From assembly GCF_037975245.1 (NCBI RefSeq), contig NC_092568.1, positions 35,024,501 through 35,088,500 on the forward strand: 64,000 bases of DNA, written 5' to 3'. How positions within the stretch are numbered: position 1 is the first letter of the stretch; each line of letters starts with the position of its first letter. The notes under the pieces were generated by a model. The model was not told the DNA's origin and did not search any database. It saw only the letters and a list, made by a program, of their open reading frames with translations. Below are positions 1 to 19,825 of the stretch, piece after piece. This DNA comes from Apostichopus japonicus (taxonomy: Eukaryota > Echinodermata > Holothuroidea > Aspidochirotida > Stichopodidae). Made by a program: the position numbers and the translations under genes.

Positions 1-816
1 GTATCCATGTGGTTGCCATGGACATCTCAGTTAACTATCAGTAAAGCATGTAGTGTCCATGATTATTTACCATGACACATTATTATTGTTAGTCAACTTA
101 CTCTGTTAGTGTTATATAATTGATCACAGTTGACTGACCCTATCATCTTTCATTGCATGTTACTGCCAAATTCAACCCTGGGCACAAACAATGGCTACCA
201 TGCTTAGGGTAAATTATGCCAGAAAGCATGCCCCATATGCCCTTCCACCTACATGGAACAACACAAAGAAATGATGTTGTCTCTGTTGTGTAGAGCCGTG
301 AAAAGAAAGTCCAATTTCTTAAGTACACTGTACACACCCACATAGCAAAAAAATCTTGCAAACAATGTAAAGAGGGAATTTGCCAAAATTTTGATCAATT
401 GTTTCTACTTCCAATAACAATATACCAAACTTTGACTCATGGAAAGGCTGTTGAATGCAGTGTATTACTATTTAATTGTCATAATTGAAAACAAAATATT
501 TGTGATCCCCATCCACCTCCCCCCCCCCTCTCCACACACAAATAAAAAAAATTAAGATGATATGCTATGTATCAATATAGACTGATATAGTCAGGGTTGT
601 AAGCAAAGGGTACAAGGTGTTTGAAGTCATCCTGCATACACATGCCAGGCATCCAAAGTATGTGGTGTAAAGAATATCCCTTCAATTTGATTACACAGGT
701 CTATGATTTATTGTACCACCAATACTGTATTACTTAAGCTAATAATCATAATATTAATGAATACAATGAAAACACTAAATTTGATTACATTAATATCGCA
801 TGACCTTTCTTTGCAG

Positions 817-7812
<6,996 letters not shown>

Positions 7813-9577
7813 TATTTCTCCCCTGCAATTGTATTTACTCACAAAAAATCTTTAACTAATCATGATAAATTTTTATTCAACAACGTAATTTTAGAACTTC
7901 TTGCTAAGCCATATCTAAAACTACTTTAAAATTCATCTTAAAATTTGATGAAAAGGATTGTGAAACTGCCATGACGTAACTGACAACTTGACCTTTCCAG
8001 TGATCCTCTTAAGGGTTTCTTGTGGGTGCTCCCCATCCCCCTGTTACATCCCATTCCTTCCCTCCCCTCCCTTCCCTCCCCTTTCCCTTCCAAAGCTTCT
8101 CTGCCCAGTATGATATGTGTCTGCCAAACCCCACTGCCCCATCCCCTTCTTCAACACTTATAGCCACTGTAGAAACCACTTACTAACTTTGCTGGTTAAT
8201 TCTCACTTTTGTACTTGAAACTTTCCAAAAATATTGACAAAACTCAAAACATTTACATAATCATCCAGCATAGTTGTTTCCAGTTGTTAGTCTTTGTCCA
8301 TTGTCCCAATAGTTGCATTGTCATGCTGCAAACTACAGTTTGTACAAAATATTAGCAATATATCTATGGAATTAAATGTTTTGATTTGACTACAGCATTT
8401 GTTGATCAAGTGGCATCTCTTGTACCACAAGTTAGCATATATATTGACAAACAGGCAACAGCTGTTCTAGTAAATGTGACAGGTATGTAATCTACCAGCA
8501 AAGTACACACTCAAAAGTCAGTGTGTACAGTTTTTTAGTACTTCCCTTGATGTGCAGTGCTCTCATTGCATTAAACACCACTTTATGTATGTTATATGTA
8601 TATTTGTTCTTTGTCCTGTAACCAAATCATGCCAACAGATCACAAAAGGGAGCAGTTCAGATCCACTTTGCAGTAACATCAGGCTGTAGAGAGTAAGGTA
8701 AGGTGCAGTGTATGTGCCATTTTCTTGTGTGCATGGGCAAAGGTGAATGTTCTGGATGCTATGAATATCTGACAAACATTGAACAACTGATTTATGCATG
8801 CATGATGTAATACACTAACAACATATGCTAGAGGTCACTTTTCTAGCCTTGACATGTGGAACAGTACGGGAGTGTCACAAATCATGTGGTGCAAGTGGCA
8901 TTTCAGTGACAATGTGTTAACAGTATGGAGTTGCAATACATCCGCATTGGATGAACCAGTATCATATGTCATGATCAAGACTCTCACAAGGGACAGGCTG
9001 AATACATCAGTATACCTGGATCATGTTATATTTTGGATAGGTTCATGGCACATTCTTTGCTCCTCCAAGTGAAGAAATTACTCACTTAATAAGCACTATG
9101 TAGCTCCTCAGATTTCTGATTGATGTTGCTTTTATCTACATGTTCTGCATTTTCAAATGTTGGTGTATATTTTTATCTCTTCTGTGGAATGGCTTAGCAT
9201 GGATAAAGGAAAGTAGGCTCTAGACTTTCTCTAAAGATTATGGAATGCAAAGACAAGGTCCCTCATATCCAGTTTGACCACTCTAGCTCAACATACATCC
9301 ATGTGACATTGGTTAGTTTCAGCTCTCTCATAAGTTCTGCACATTTCAAATTTGCCATTGGTTTCTTTCATACAAATGTTGCATATGCCTTATATTAAAA
9401 ATCCAATATTGTTGCGTATGAAACACAAACCAGAATATGCAACAATGTATATCACTACCAGAGTATGCACAGGTAATATGCTCTCCACAGTTGTAGAAGA
9501 AGATTTCAAAATGAAGAGAAGGCATGGATTTTGTATTCAAGTGACCAGTGAGTGGAAGAATGAATAAATCAACATCA
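7813..9577. other. Intergenic, no gene seen
   Basis: Downstream flank of the unknown plus-strand gene. It contains a pyrimidine-rich tract (about 8040-8095, CCCTCC/CCTTCC type) and scattered short ORFs with no splice support. I see no convincing coding or RNA gene. Confidence 0.6.
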
Positions 9578-9579
9578 GT

Positions 9580-11151
9580 ATGGAGGGCCCGAGACGACCT
9601 TTGCCATATTGGGTCTCTTTTAGATGGAGGAACTTTTGTCAATTCTTTGAACCACTCAGTGATACAGTATTTCAGGTCAGAGTACTACGTCAATTTCAAG
9701 GCTCTTCAGTTTAGCAGGGCCATGTGCATAGTACTAGGCAACATCAGATGTTGAAGATACACAGAAAGATTAGAGTACATTTTAATGAAAAGGCACTTTC
9801 TTTGTAAACTCTCTCATTACTTTGAGGAGCATTTTTTGTTACGAAGGCTGTCAATACTATAGGTATAATGGGTTGGTGATACAGGTATGTCTATATGGTA
9901 CATTTAGTGAGTGACCGACTCTCTCACATGCTAGATAATATGCAGATGGACAGGTAAGACAATGTGCACATTTCAATCAAGCCATTCGTTCAATTCTACA
10001 ACTTATATACTACAGTTCTCGTGATGGATAGCTCCTAGGCAGGCTGGTTTCTACATTCTAATATCAACTGTGGTGCTTTGAAAGTTAAGGCTCTTTCAGA
10101 TCTGGAGTGCAAAGGGTATTATAGTCCCTCAGAATATATTACTGTAGCTGACTGATGTCATTGCATACATATAAATACATAGCAATGGGAGATTCAGACA
10201 ATTCTGTAATTATACCAAGGCAGAGTAATATTTGCCAGTGATCAATTCTGATGTCATTTTATGGTTGTTTATTATTTAAGAACAGCCTCATCAAAGTTTG
10301 TACACTCTCACTCTGCTATGGAAATGGAACAGACAGTTGGTTATTTGAATGCATGTACCATAACAGATCACCTTAACAATTTGTTCAACAGTAGTGTGCT
10401 AAGTATTGCTTCGAAAAGAATGGTTGGATGGTTTCTCAAATAACAAAGAATAGTTGTATGCACAAACTATTAGAGACAGATGTAAATATTAGTTTCTGTT
10501 ATAGGCCTGCAATGTCTCTTAACAGGTCATCATATAAACTTCTGGGACAGTTTGTTCAGTTTTGTTGAACATTCAATTTCAATTAACAGGAAGCTCATTC
10601 CACATCTGGATTTCATACAAGTGTGGCTTCAGTTTGTACAGTTCCTAATTGTGCTGTGTTGAAAAGCAGGGCTTGATCAAATGACAATATATTGACGAGG
10701 CATAGCTCATTTTGGAACACAATGAACAGGATATATCTAATTTCCCCCGGGATTATTCTATCATACCACAATGGCACAACAGAGTCACTTATAAGCTCAT
10801 TTTCTTTCCAGATAGTATGCACAGAATGTAGAGAAGTTTTCATTCAAATGTTAAGCTCTGATGATGTAATTGGTGTGGTGGAATGTACGGATCTCAAGTT
10901 GTGAAAACATCCAGTGTCTGAGGCATAACTTATGTTGCATCTTACAAATTGGTGATCAAAAAATTAGTCTCTTGCAGACAATAAAGGGCTTGCCACTAAG
11001 TATTAATTCAGTATTACCACCTATTGTACGTTAACACATAGTTTTTCATTCATGCTCAATGTGGGCAAATATCCTTACAATATTTGTATCAACAATTCCA
11101 TTTCTCTCATGCTTCCACGATCACATGACAATGAAGTTAACCCCCTTTATT
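9580..11151 (+). repeat. Left arm of the 4.3-kb inverted repeat
   Basis: The outer boundary is the ATGGAGGGCCC end near 9580. The inner boundary is near GTTAACCCCCTTTAT at about 11140, after which the two arms diverge completely. Confidence 0.8.
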
Positions 11152-12287
11152 TTATTCAAAAAGCCATCTACGACTGTGAAAACCCAATAAATGAACATGT
11201 CCACTGGATTGCAATATTGAAGCTCCTGAAGTCACAACTACCCAAAAAATGCTTGATGTTTAATCTTGTCAGACCAGTATATCGCAAGCAATAGATAGGC
11301 TTAATAAGAATTGTTGCTCTAAACCACTCTACAATAGTCTAAAAGTACTCTCCTCTGTAATTAAGGCATGCCATTGTCATCATACTTCCAGAGATGATCC
11401 CATTGTACATAATCCACCTCCATACCATCTCTTCCTTTTTTCCCTCTTCCCTCATTTTTTATCCACTTTCCTCCTCCCTCATTTTTTATTCACTTTTTTG
11501 GGGGGGGGGGGGGGCGGGTGGATGGTGGATGAGAATTACCATGCAGGTAAGATACGTGGTGGAATTAACAAAACTGACAGTCCTTCTGTATGTCTTGAAA
11601 GAAAAAGTGGTGAGAGTGTTAGAACATACAAGTACTAATTTATAAAAATCTGCTTTATGGCCACCTAGCATCCTTGCCCCATTGCTACGGTACAAACTTC
11701 TAAAATATTAATGGCACGTCAATTTTTCCCATTCCAAAACAAATTATGAAAAACAAAAGGCTGCATACTTTTTTTCCACAATACATTTTTTTAGGGGAGG
11801 CTCCCTTTTTTTCATTGGGCATTTTTTTTTTTTTTTAATTCTCCCAACATGTTGGACAAGACAAAGTCAGCCACTTTTTTTTCTTGGCCTTTTTTTAATG
11901 ATTTCAGATACTCAAATATTTTTTCTTCGTCTAATTTTTTACTTTTAGAAAATGTTCTTGTTTGTTCTACATTCATCACCTAAGTGATCACCTGTTAGTC
12001 TTACTATATCTGGAAATTGCCTTCCACCAAGACCAAAAAATCACCAAGCATTTGTTTCTGCCTTATAGTAAAAGTAGAATGTATTGCAATTTCATGGTCT
12101 GACAAAACAAAACTCATGGTTCAAGTATGACTTTTAATATTCTGGGTTCTTGTGACTTCTTAAGGGTGTCACTGCTTCCCTTGGAAATGTCAGATTCTGG
12201 TAATTTATGGTCATGTTAGGCAAAGGTACATCATTACACACCATGTGAAACAATTCCCAATGTGCCTCAATAACAACTGCTTATGGA

Positions 12288-13864
12288 GTATAAAGGGGGT
12301 TAACTTCATTGTCATGTGATGGTGGAAGCATGAGAGAAATGGAATTGTTGATACAAATATTGGAAGGATATTTGCCCACATTGAACATGAAAGAAAAACC
12401 ACATGTCAACTTACAATAGGTGGTAATACTGAAATAATACTAAGCCCTTAATTGTCTGCGAGAGACTAATTTATTCATCACCAATTTGTATAATGCAACA
12501 TAAGTTACGCCTCAGACACTGGATGTTTTCACAACTTGAGATCCATACATTCCACACCAATAACATCATGAGAGCTTAACATTTATATGAAAACTTCTCT
12601 ACATTCTGTGCATACTGTCTGGAAAAGAAAATGAGCTTCTTTAGTGACTCTGTTGTGCCATTGTGGTGTGCTAGAATAATCCTGGGGGAAATTAGATATA
12701 TCCTGTTCATTGTGTTCCAAAATGAGCTATGCCTCGTCATTATATTGTCATTTGATCAAGCCCTGCTTTTCAACACAGCACAATTAGAAACTGTACAAAC
12801 TGAAGTCACACTTGTGTCAAATCCAGATGTGGAATGAGCTTCCTGTTGATTGGAATTGAATGTTCAACAAAACTGTACAAAGTGTTGAAATACAAACTGT
12901 CCCAGAAGTTTATATGATGACTTGTTAAGAGACATTGCAGGCCTACAACAGAAACTGTTTCTATAATTTGTGCATACAACTATCCATTGTTATTTGAGAA
13001 ACCATCCAACCATTCTTTTCGAAGCAATACTTAGCACACTACTGTTGAACAAATTGTTAAGGTGATCAGTTATGGTACATGCATTCAAATAACCAACTGT
13101 CTGTTCCATTTCCGTAGCAAAGTGAGAGTGTACAAACTTTAATGAGGCTGTTCTTAAATAATAAACAACCATAAAATGACATCAGAATTGATCACTGGCA
13201 AATATTACTCTGCCTTGGTATAATTACAGAATTGTCTGAATCTCCCATTGCTATGTATTTATATGTATGCAATGACATCAGTCAGCTACAGTTATATATA
13301 CTGAGGGACTATAACACCCTTTGCACTCCAGATCTGAAAGAGCCTTAACTTTCAAAGCACTACAGTTGATATTAGAATGTAGAAAACCAGCCTGCCCAGG
13401 AGCTATCCATCACAAGTCAGAACTGTAGTATATAAGTTGTAGAATTGAATGAATGGCTTGATTGAAATGTGCTCATTGTCTTACCTGTCCATCTGCATAT
13501 TATCTAGCATGTGAGAGAGTCGGTCACTCACTAAATGTACCATATAGACATACCTGTATCACCAAACCCATTATACCTACAGTATTGACAGCCTTACTAA
13601 CAAAAAATGCTCCTCAAAGTAATGAGAGAGGTTACAAAGAAAGTGCCTTTTATTCAAATGTACTCTAATCTTTCTGTGTATCTTCAACATCTGATGTTGC
13701 CTAGTACTATGCACATGGCCCTGCTAAACTGAAGAGCCTTGAAATTGACGTAGCACTCTGACCTGAAATACTGTATCACTGAGTGGTTCAAAGAATTGAC
13801 AAAAGTTTCCTTGGACATCTAAAAGAGACCCAATATGGCAAAGGTCGTATAGGGCCCTCCATGA
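12288..13864 (-). repeat. Right arm of the 4.3-kb inverted repeat
   Basis: Reverse complement of the left arm. It starts at TAAAGGGGGTTAAC near 12290 and ends at GGGCCCTCCAT near 13862. Confidence 0.8.
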
Positions 13865-13866
13865 TA

Positions 13867-16800
13867 GCACTGTTTATACACTATTGGCACATGTACTGCA
13901 ACTATCTACTCAGATAAGACAATTAGTTGAATAGGGCAAGCATTTCTTCAACATCAGAAATTACAGCAATAGTTTTCCAATGATCACTGCATGTGTCTAC
14001 CTCACACTGTGTAAATTACACTGAATGACACATTGTCATATGCAATAACACCTCAATATGTCTTTTCATGTTCATCTAACAACTGCAGATTTGAGACCAA
14101 CAGAAAGCAAAACTATAGGTAAGCATCATGCATCTGTTCAGGTACTTCATTGTATAGCTCACAAAACATTCATAATAGCACCAGTTCACCACCACGAGTT
14201 GTTCCTGTTTGTCCACCAATGCAACTAATTTTCTGTCAGTGACTACATAGAATCCAACTAGACACTCAATTGATCATGGCAGAATGTGCCAAATTTAATC
14301 TGTTCGCCATCAGCTATGTAGAAACTACTGCATCTTACCTGCTCTCAGTGCCATGTTTGTTCACATTGCATGTTACAATATATCAATTCAGTCATTTAGT
14401 GGAAAAACATGTTACCATTAATTAAATCCCACACTTGTCTCATCAATGTTCATAAGTCTTGTTACATTAATATTCTCCATAACTGTCTCATTGTTTTAAT
14501 GTTCTGTTCATTAGACCGTCCATTACTGTCCTTAAATGTCACATCCCCCCCAAAAAAAAAAAAATGTGCAATGAGAGTATAATGATTTAAGCGGAAGTCA
14601 TTTAGTGTAATGAGAAAAATGAAAAGAAAAGTCTTCTGATCCAAATCTTCACTTTTGATTTGAAATATATTCACAAAATGTATCCTTAATATTTGAAACA
14701 TTAGAAGTTCCAAAAATTCCCAAAGCCTTTTAAGAATACCGTTTGCGTCATGCTGACAGGGTTATTTAGGCAGTGAGACAAGTCAATAACATGAATTATT
14801 TGGAATTTGTCTTATCAGATGTCACATTTAATCCAAAGTTAGTTCTAAAGTTACAGATCAGATGCTGTGCAATTAAAAAATATGTTTGGAAAAGAATTAA
14901 GCTGTCATTGTTGCATCTAATCAAAATTCAAGTTTAATATTCCAGTTTGTTCCTAGAAATGGAAGTCTTGTGAAGCATTTAATGAAGAGAACCACAATGT
15001 ATTGCAGAGTGTGTAGCCATTTATGTCTTGTAAAATGCAACTAGCTGTTCTGTATCTGAGTCTTTCAAATTGTCAGTTAAAAATTGTCACTTCCCTAGCA
15101 CTTTACCCTCTCCTGTCGTAACAGAAATTTGCATTTTATGTAAAGATGATTTTATAAATTATGCAAAGTGTAGATGATTCCTTCAGAGGAAAAGTAAGTT
15201 GGTACTCATAGAACTAAAGTGGCCTCTAAGTGTAACCCCCCAACCCTCTTTATCAAAAACCATTAAATTAAAAATGGTAGTTTGTTTGGCAGACACTCTC
15301 CACCTTCCCCATCTTCCCTTCCTGTACCTCCACCTTACCCTCCAGCCCAAAACTATTTGAATGGCAGATTGCAAAACGGATTTGAGTTTTGTCAGGGAAA
15401 TGGGGAGCACTTTGCGAGCACCCTACGGGGGATCTGTGGGAGGACTGAGTTGGATGTTAGGTCATGGTAGTTAGTGTTTTCCAGGAATTTATATTGAGAT
15501 GATGTAACAGTTTACAAGTATCTAAACCAAAATTACCACAATCCTTTGAAACAGGTGCAGTACCAATATAGATGCACACTGTGAAATAAACTCATTCAAA
15601 ATGCAAAAACATGGCAAGGCAGAAGTGTTAAAGTAAATGATATTTTAAAAAAAAAAGATAAAAGAGTATTTTACAGTTGCAGGGCTTTTTTCTTTTCATT
15701 CTGATTGTAAATTTAATTCTAATAAAATTGCTAAAATCAATAACGAGTTGTTTTGTAAGTGTTTAAAGACTATTTTACTTTTAATTTGTACATTTTGTAT
15801 TTAAGAGGAATCAAGATTAAGTAAATTAAGTGCATGTATTTTCTTGAGTAGCATAGTACCTGATGTTAAAGTTTATAAGGTACAACTTTAAAAAATATAT
15901 TTTTCCAAAATTATTCCAGTACTATTCAACTTTGCTTCATTTCTACTCCTTGTTCCATCCACATATATGCAACCTTCTTGCCATGTTTTGCATTCAGTTT
16001 AAATTCAATTTATGGTGTAAAATCAAATTATTAGATTTAATTAATGTAACAGCCATTTTTCAGCAAGTAGCTTTAAAGACCTATTGCCAAATATATTTTT
16101 ATAATGTTTCAAAATGGATAGATAGGTATTGAAAGAATAATTAAGATAAAAGAGATTCAGTCATTTGATGTTTGACTCTTTAAGAAAAGTGCAATATTAA
16201 GACAAGGTGCAAATACAATTATTCAGTACTATAAAAGAGATGGCATTTTGTTATTTATTAATGAAGGAATTAAGAATGATAAAAGTGTTAGTTATATAAG
16301 TTTCAGTAATACTTTACAACAAACACTTAAAGGCGCATCTTGTGTTTATGAACAATACAAAATTGGACTGTGTTAATAAAAATATTGAAAACAATAAAAA
16401 CCTTAATTCTCATCTCCTGGGAACACCAGGATGTTATGGAACTTATTATCATGTAAGGCAGTATGAAATTATCAAGATTTGTGATCATGTCATACCAACA
16501 AACTTGCTTTGTTGTGGTTTACAATAGTTTACATGTAAATTTGATGTGTTCCATCAAGAAGTCCAACAGAGATTAAAAGTGAAACGATTCCTTGTAAATA
16601 ATACACAATAAATATATTTTATATTATATAAGCTTGCCTTTATACTTTATTGATTATGTCTGTCACTTGGGGAAGGGGAGTGTGGGGGTAAAGACTGCAA
16701 TAAACTATCATAACATTTTCAAATCATTTCTTGATCCTTTTTATCTTTTTATTTGTTTATATGTTGCATTCTTCATTCAATCAAGTTTTCAATCTTTTTC

Positions 16801-18237
16801 TCCTTAAAGCAGACCATTGCATTTGCAGCTGCGGTTTTCTCGCCATCATATCCACTTAAAGAGACACTGTTTGTTACTTTCTTGCATTAATTTCACAAGA
16901 AGTGCTTAAAATGAAGTTGTTGTTTTTCTATTAAAGAAATATGCTTTGCATAAACTCACCACACTTTTCTAGAGTCCAGTCTCACCTCTAGCCTAACCTA
17001 CTTTGCTTAAAAGAATTTGAACTAAATGGTGTCATTGTCAATAACAGTTGAGGCTGGCTACTTGTGCCATTTGTGAATGTTCATAACATGTGAATTTTGC
17101 AAACCAAGCTTGTTTGGTCTCTTTTCATTTCTCCCTTAGATGGACAAAGTTTATACTGTGAATATGCCCTTTGATTCTGAAGGGACTAATCAGTGTAATG
17201 TTTAGTCTGTGCATAGAGCTTTTGTAACTTTTCATTCAGACATATCATGAGTTAGCTATTTCCTGATTGAAGCTGTCAGATTTTACCCGTTTTCAAGAAA
17301 CATCGACATTGATGACAATCTCAAACATTTTCAAAATATGTACCAAACAAATCATAGAAGGAAGTCCAGTCCAATCATTACAGTGTAAATATATTCATAT
17401 GGACCACCTAACAAAGCAGGTTTTATTTCAGAAATGATTAGAAAAGGACAGCTGGAAAAAAAACTAAAGACACATATGTCTGTTTGTTACATTTGATTTT
17501 ATGAATAATGTAGAAGCTGCGATGTTATTAGGAATCTCAATTTTCCATCCAAAGTATGAGAAAGGCACTACAGATGTGGAGAGTACACTTTAACCACAAC
17601 CCAAACAGAGGAAGCTTGCTAACATGATGCCACTCAACATTTAAAAAGAAATATAGCTAACATTAAACATATCCCTTTACTGGGGTCTTAACTGATAACT
17701 TTTCCACTTGTAGAAACTTTTGTTTGCTTACTAGTAATTGACATTGTTGGAGAAACAGTTGCAGTGTACACATCTATGTCACTTCCTGTCCCTTCCAGTC
17801 CACTTCTTGGAACTAAAATAAGTCTAAGGTAGATCGAAAGGGAATCAATGCAGGTTGTTTGAGTATAGTTTGGTCCTTACGGATGAAACATATCTCCAAA
17901 ACAACCATCTAATGGATTTGGTTGAAAACAATCATTGATGATAGGAAAAAAAGTGAGAACAGTGAATTTCTCTTTGAAGTCTCTGTATTTTACATGTTTC
18001 AAGTATTTACATTACACATGAAAGATATACACCATTACATCCAATTAAATACTCAGAGAATAATAGTCTATTAACAAAGGGTGACTGACGGTACACAATT
18101 AATTCTGATATGTTGCAGCTAGGTTATCAAAAAGCTACAGCATGTAGTATTTGTGTTACACATTTTATGTTTAGTAAATCAGCAACAAAAACTGACTGGA
18201 ATTTTATGAACAATTTATAAAGAGCAAAGACATTTTT
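13867..18237. other. Intergenic, no gene seen
   Basis: AT-rich sequence with only short ORFs (60-90 codons), no splice-supported exons and no domain-like peptides. It holds small A and T runs (14551, 15650) and a Pro-rich chance ORF near 15300. Confidence 0.55.
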
Positions 18238-18306
18238 GGCCAGAAGAGAATTCAAAATCATGACCTCAGGAATACAAATGCTTTACCAAATGAGATATCC
18301 AGCCCC
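18238..18306 (-). mobile_element. Decayed tRNA-derived SINE head
   Basis: Read on the minus strand it has an A-box-like stretch (ATCTCATTTGGTAAAGCA), an anticodon-region segment (TTTGTATTCCTGAGGTCA) and a weak B-box-like stretch (GATTTTGAATTCTC). The spacing fits a tRNA promoter, but the stems are too eroded for a working tRNA. The middle segment resembles that of the tandem units at 63584-64000. Confidence 0.5.
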
Positions 18307-18393
18307 TGGTTGGTTACAATCCCTATATGCCACCATCTTTGCTTAAGGTGCCAGTTAGAGGCCACAGTAGCTTGTATATCCTGTAACCAAACA

Positions 18394-18893
18394 CAGTGAT
18401 GTAGCTAGGGGGGGTCAAGGGAGGGCACGTGCCCCAGGTTTAGGGGCGCTGAAATGGGAGAATGAGAGTAAAAAAAGAAGAACTTTTTCGAAAAACATGA
18501 CAAATTAATGTATGTCATCAGGCATGAATATTTTCTAGTTACTAATAAGAATCTGAACTGAATGTTGTTCTTTTTATTAGTCAATTTGTAGATTTTGATT
18601 TCTTTTCAGTCCATATCGACCGTTTTCTCTTTTTTTTATTCTATTCTGTAATGACTACATGTCACAGAAATTTTGGGTATTTTAGTATACAGTTCCAAGG
18701 CAGTAGATTTCGAATGGTGGAAATATCATAGGCGTAGGAGCACAATTTGAATTGGGGGGGGGGGCTGTAACGACTTACCCAAAAAATATAACCAAAAATG
18801 TTTGCGCGCAATTCTTTTTCTTTCAGTAGTGGGGGCGGGGGGGTGCAATTTTCTATTCTTGCACCCGGGTGCCACAACCTCTAGCTATGCCAC
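18394..18893. mobile_element. Degraded hAT-like MITE
   Basis: The left end CAGTGATGTAGCTAGG is mirrored at the right end by CCTCTAGCTATGCCAC, giving imperfect terminal inverted repeats of the CAGTG type seen in hAT elements. The inside has poly-G tracts and no ORF. The flanking 8-mers (ACCAAACA left, ACCAACAT right) are similar but not identical, so a target-site duplication is only suggested. Confidence 0.45.
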
Positions 18894-19594
18894 ACCAACA
18901 TTACTGACTAGTTTCATTCATAACAAACCCAGAAAGTGGATAGAAGGGACTTCAAGAGGAATTTGGAGTATTATGTCATGCATATAAGTAGGTTAACAAC
19001 AGAAAGTTGACTAGTGGTAAATTAAGAATGGTTTGAAAAGAGCACAAAAGATTTCTACAGAAAAATGTTTACAATGTATTATAAATTTGCAAATAAAATA
19101 TTGTATTAAATGTCATTCATGGGAGCTCTATTGTTTGTATGAATTGACAGAATTTTTTTTTGACTGAGTTATTACAAATCATATAACTATGTCTTAACAT
19201 TCATATTCTGGCCTTGTCTGAGGATTTAGCCTTAAAGGAGCATTACACATACACAAACATGCATTCTGAAAACCAGAACAGCAAATGGGAACATTATTAC
19301 AAAGAAATTTTCCTTTTCTTTTTGTTTTTGTCAGACTGTGACACAACACTTAAATACTTCATAAAGGCATCCTGTGATGCTTTAATGCTCAAACCAATGT
19401 ACCAAATACAAACACTGCACAATGAAAACATTGTGGATTATTATCCAATAACTTTTGATCATTTCGGACGGAAATAAAAGACGTCCTTCCACCTTCTATA
19501 GTTATTATAAGGGGGAAATGGATTAAACTTTGGAAAAACTTGAAAATGCATAAGAACACTTGATAAAAAAGCAAACAGTTAGTCCTTTTAAGAT
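18894..19594. other. CFAP70 3' flank or 3' UTR
   Basis: Downstream of the CFAP70 stop codon on the minus strand. An ATTAAA-type poly(A) signal can be read on the minus strand at 19381-19386, about 210 nt past the stop; whether it is used is unknown. Nothing else recognisable. Confidence 0.35.
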
Positions 19595-19825
19595 TCAAAA
19601 CGAAGGATTTCCAAAGCCCACCATGTTCTGTGTCTCTTCAATTTCCTTGAGGAGGTCTTCATCTTTAAGATTGACTTTGATGGCGTACTTATAAGCTTGT
19701 TCTGCCTCTAGCTGCCTCCCAGTCCTAAGACATACAAGAGACAAGTATCCCCAGACCTCAGGGTCGCTGTTGTTCAAGATGTTAGCTTCACAAAGGGCAT
19801 CCTCCGCTTCTGAGAGTTCTCCAAG
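19595..19825 (-). CDS. CFAP70: CFAP70 terminal coding exon 26 (residues 1066-1141)
   Basis: The acceptor is GATTAATAG and the frame ends at TGA. It encodes [20 protein letters not shown], the last TPR ([20 protein letters not shown]), and the C-terminal VGFGNPSF, which matches the end of vertebrate CFAP70 as I know it. Confidence 0.95.
   Translation of the reverse strand, partial: LGELSEAEDALCEANILNNSDPEVWGYLSLVCLRTGRQLEAEQAYKYAIKVNLKDEDLLKEIEETQNMVGFGNPSF

Larger units (their letters stand above)
9578..13866. mobile_element. Large inverted-repeat (fold-back-like) element, 4.3 kb
   Basis: The left arm (about 9580-11151) is repeated in reverse complement at about 12288-13864, with a unique spacer of about 1.14 kb. 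Paired landmarks include 10261-10443 with 12990-13172 (57 of 60 deduced residues identical) and 10613-10843 with 12631-12837. Both outer ends carry the same 11 bases, ATGGAGGGCCC on the left and its complement on the right, and similarity stops sharply outside. Arms look roughly 90-95% identical by eye with a few small indels. No transposase was recognised. A non-autonomous DNA transposon or a segmental inverted duplication are both possible. No clear target-site duplication was found. Confidence 0.8.

Noticed and set aside
12-25. X-box-like GTTGCCATGGACAT at the left edge
   Set aside because: Only the left half-site is complete, and no gene start is visible nearby.
10261-13172. Similar short ORFs on opposite strands in the inverted repeat (60-76 codons)
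   Set aside because: They are the same DNA seen in both arms. They have no recognised domain, and the similarity reflects DNA identity rather than proven selection on protein.
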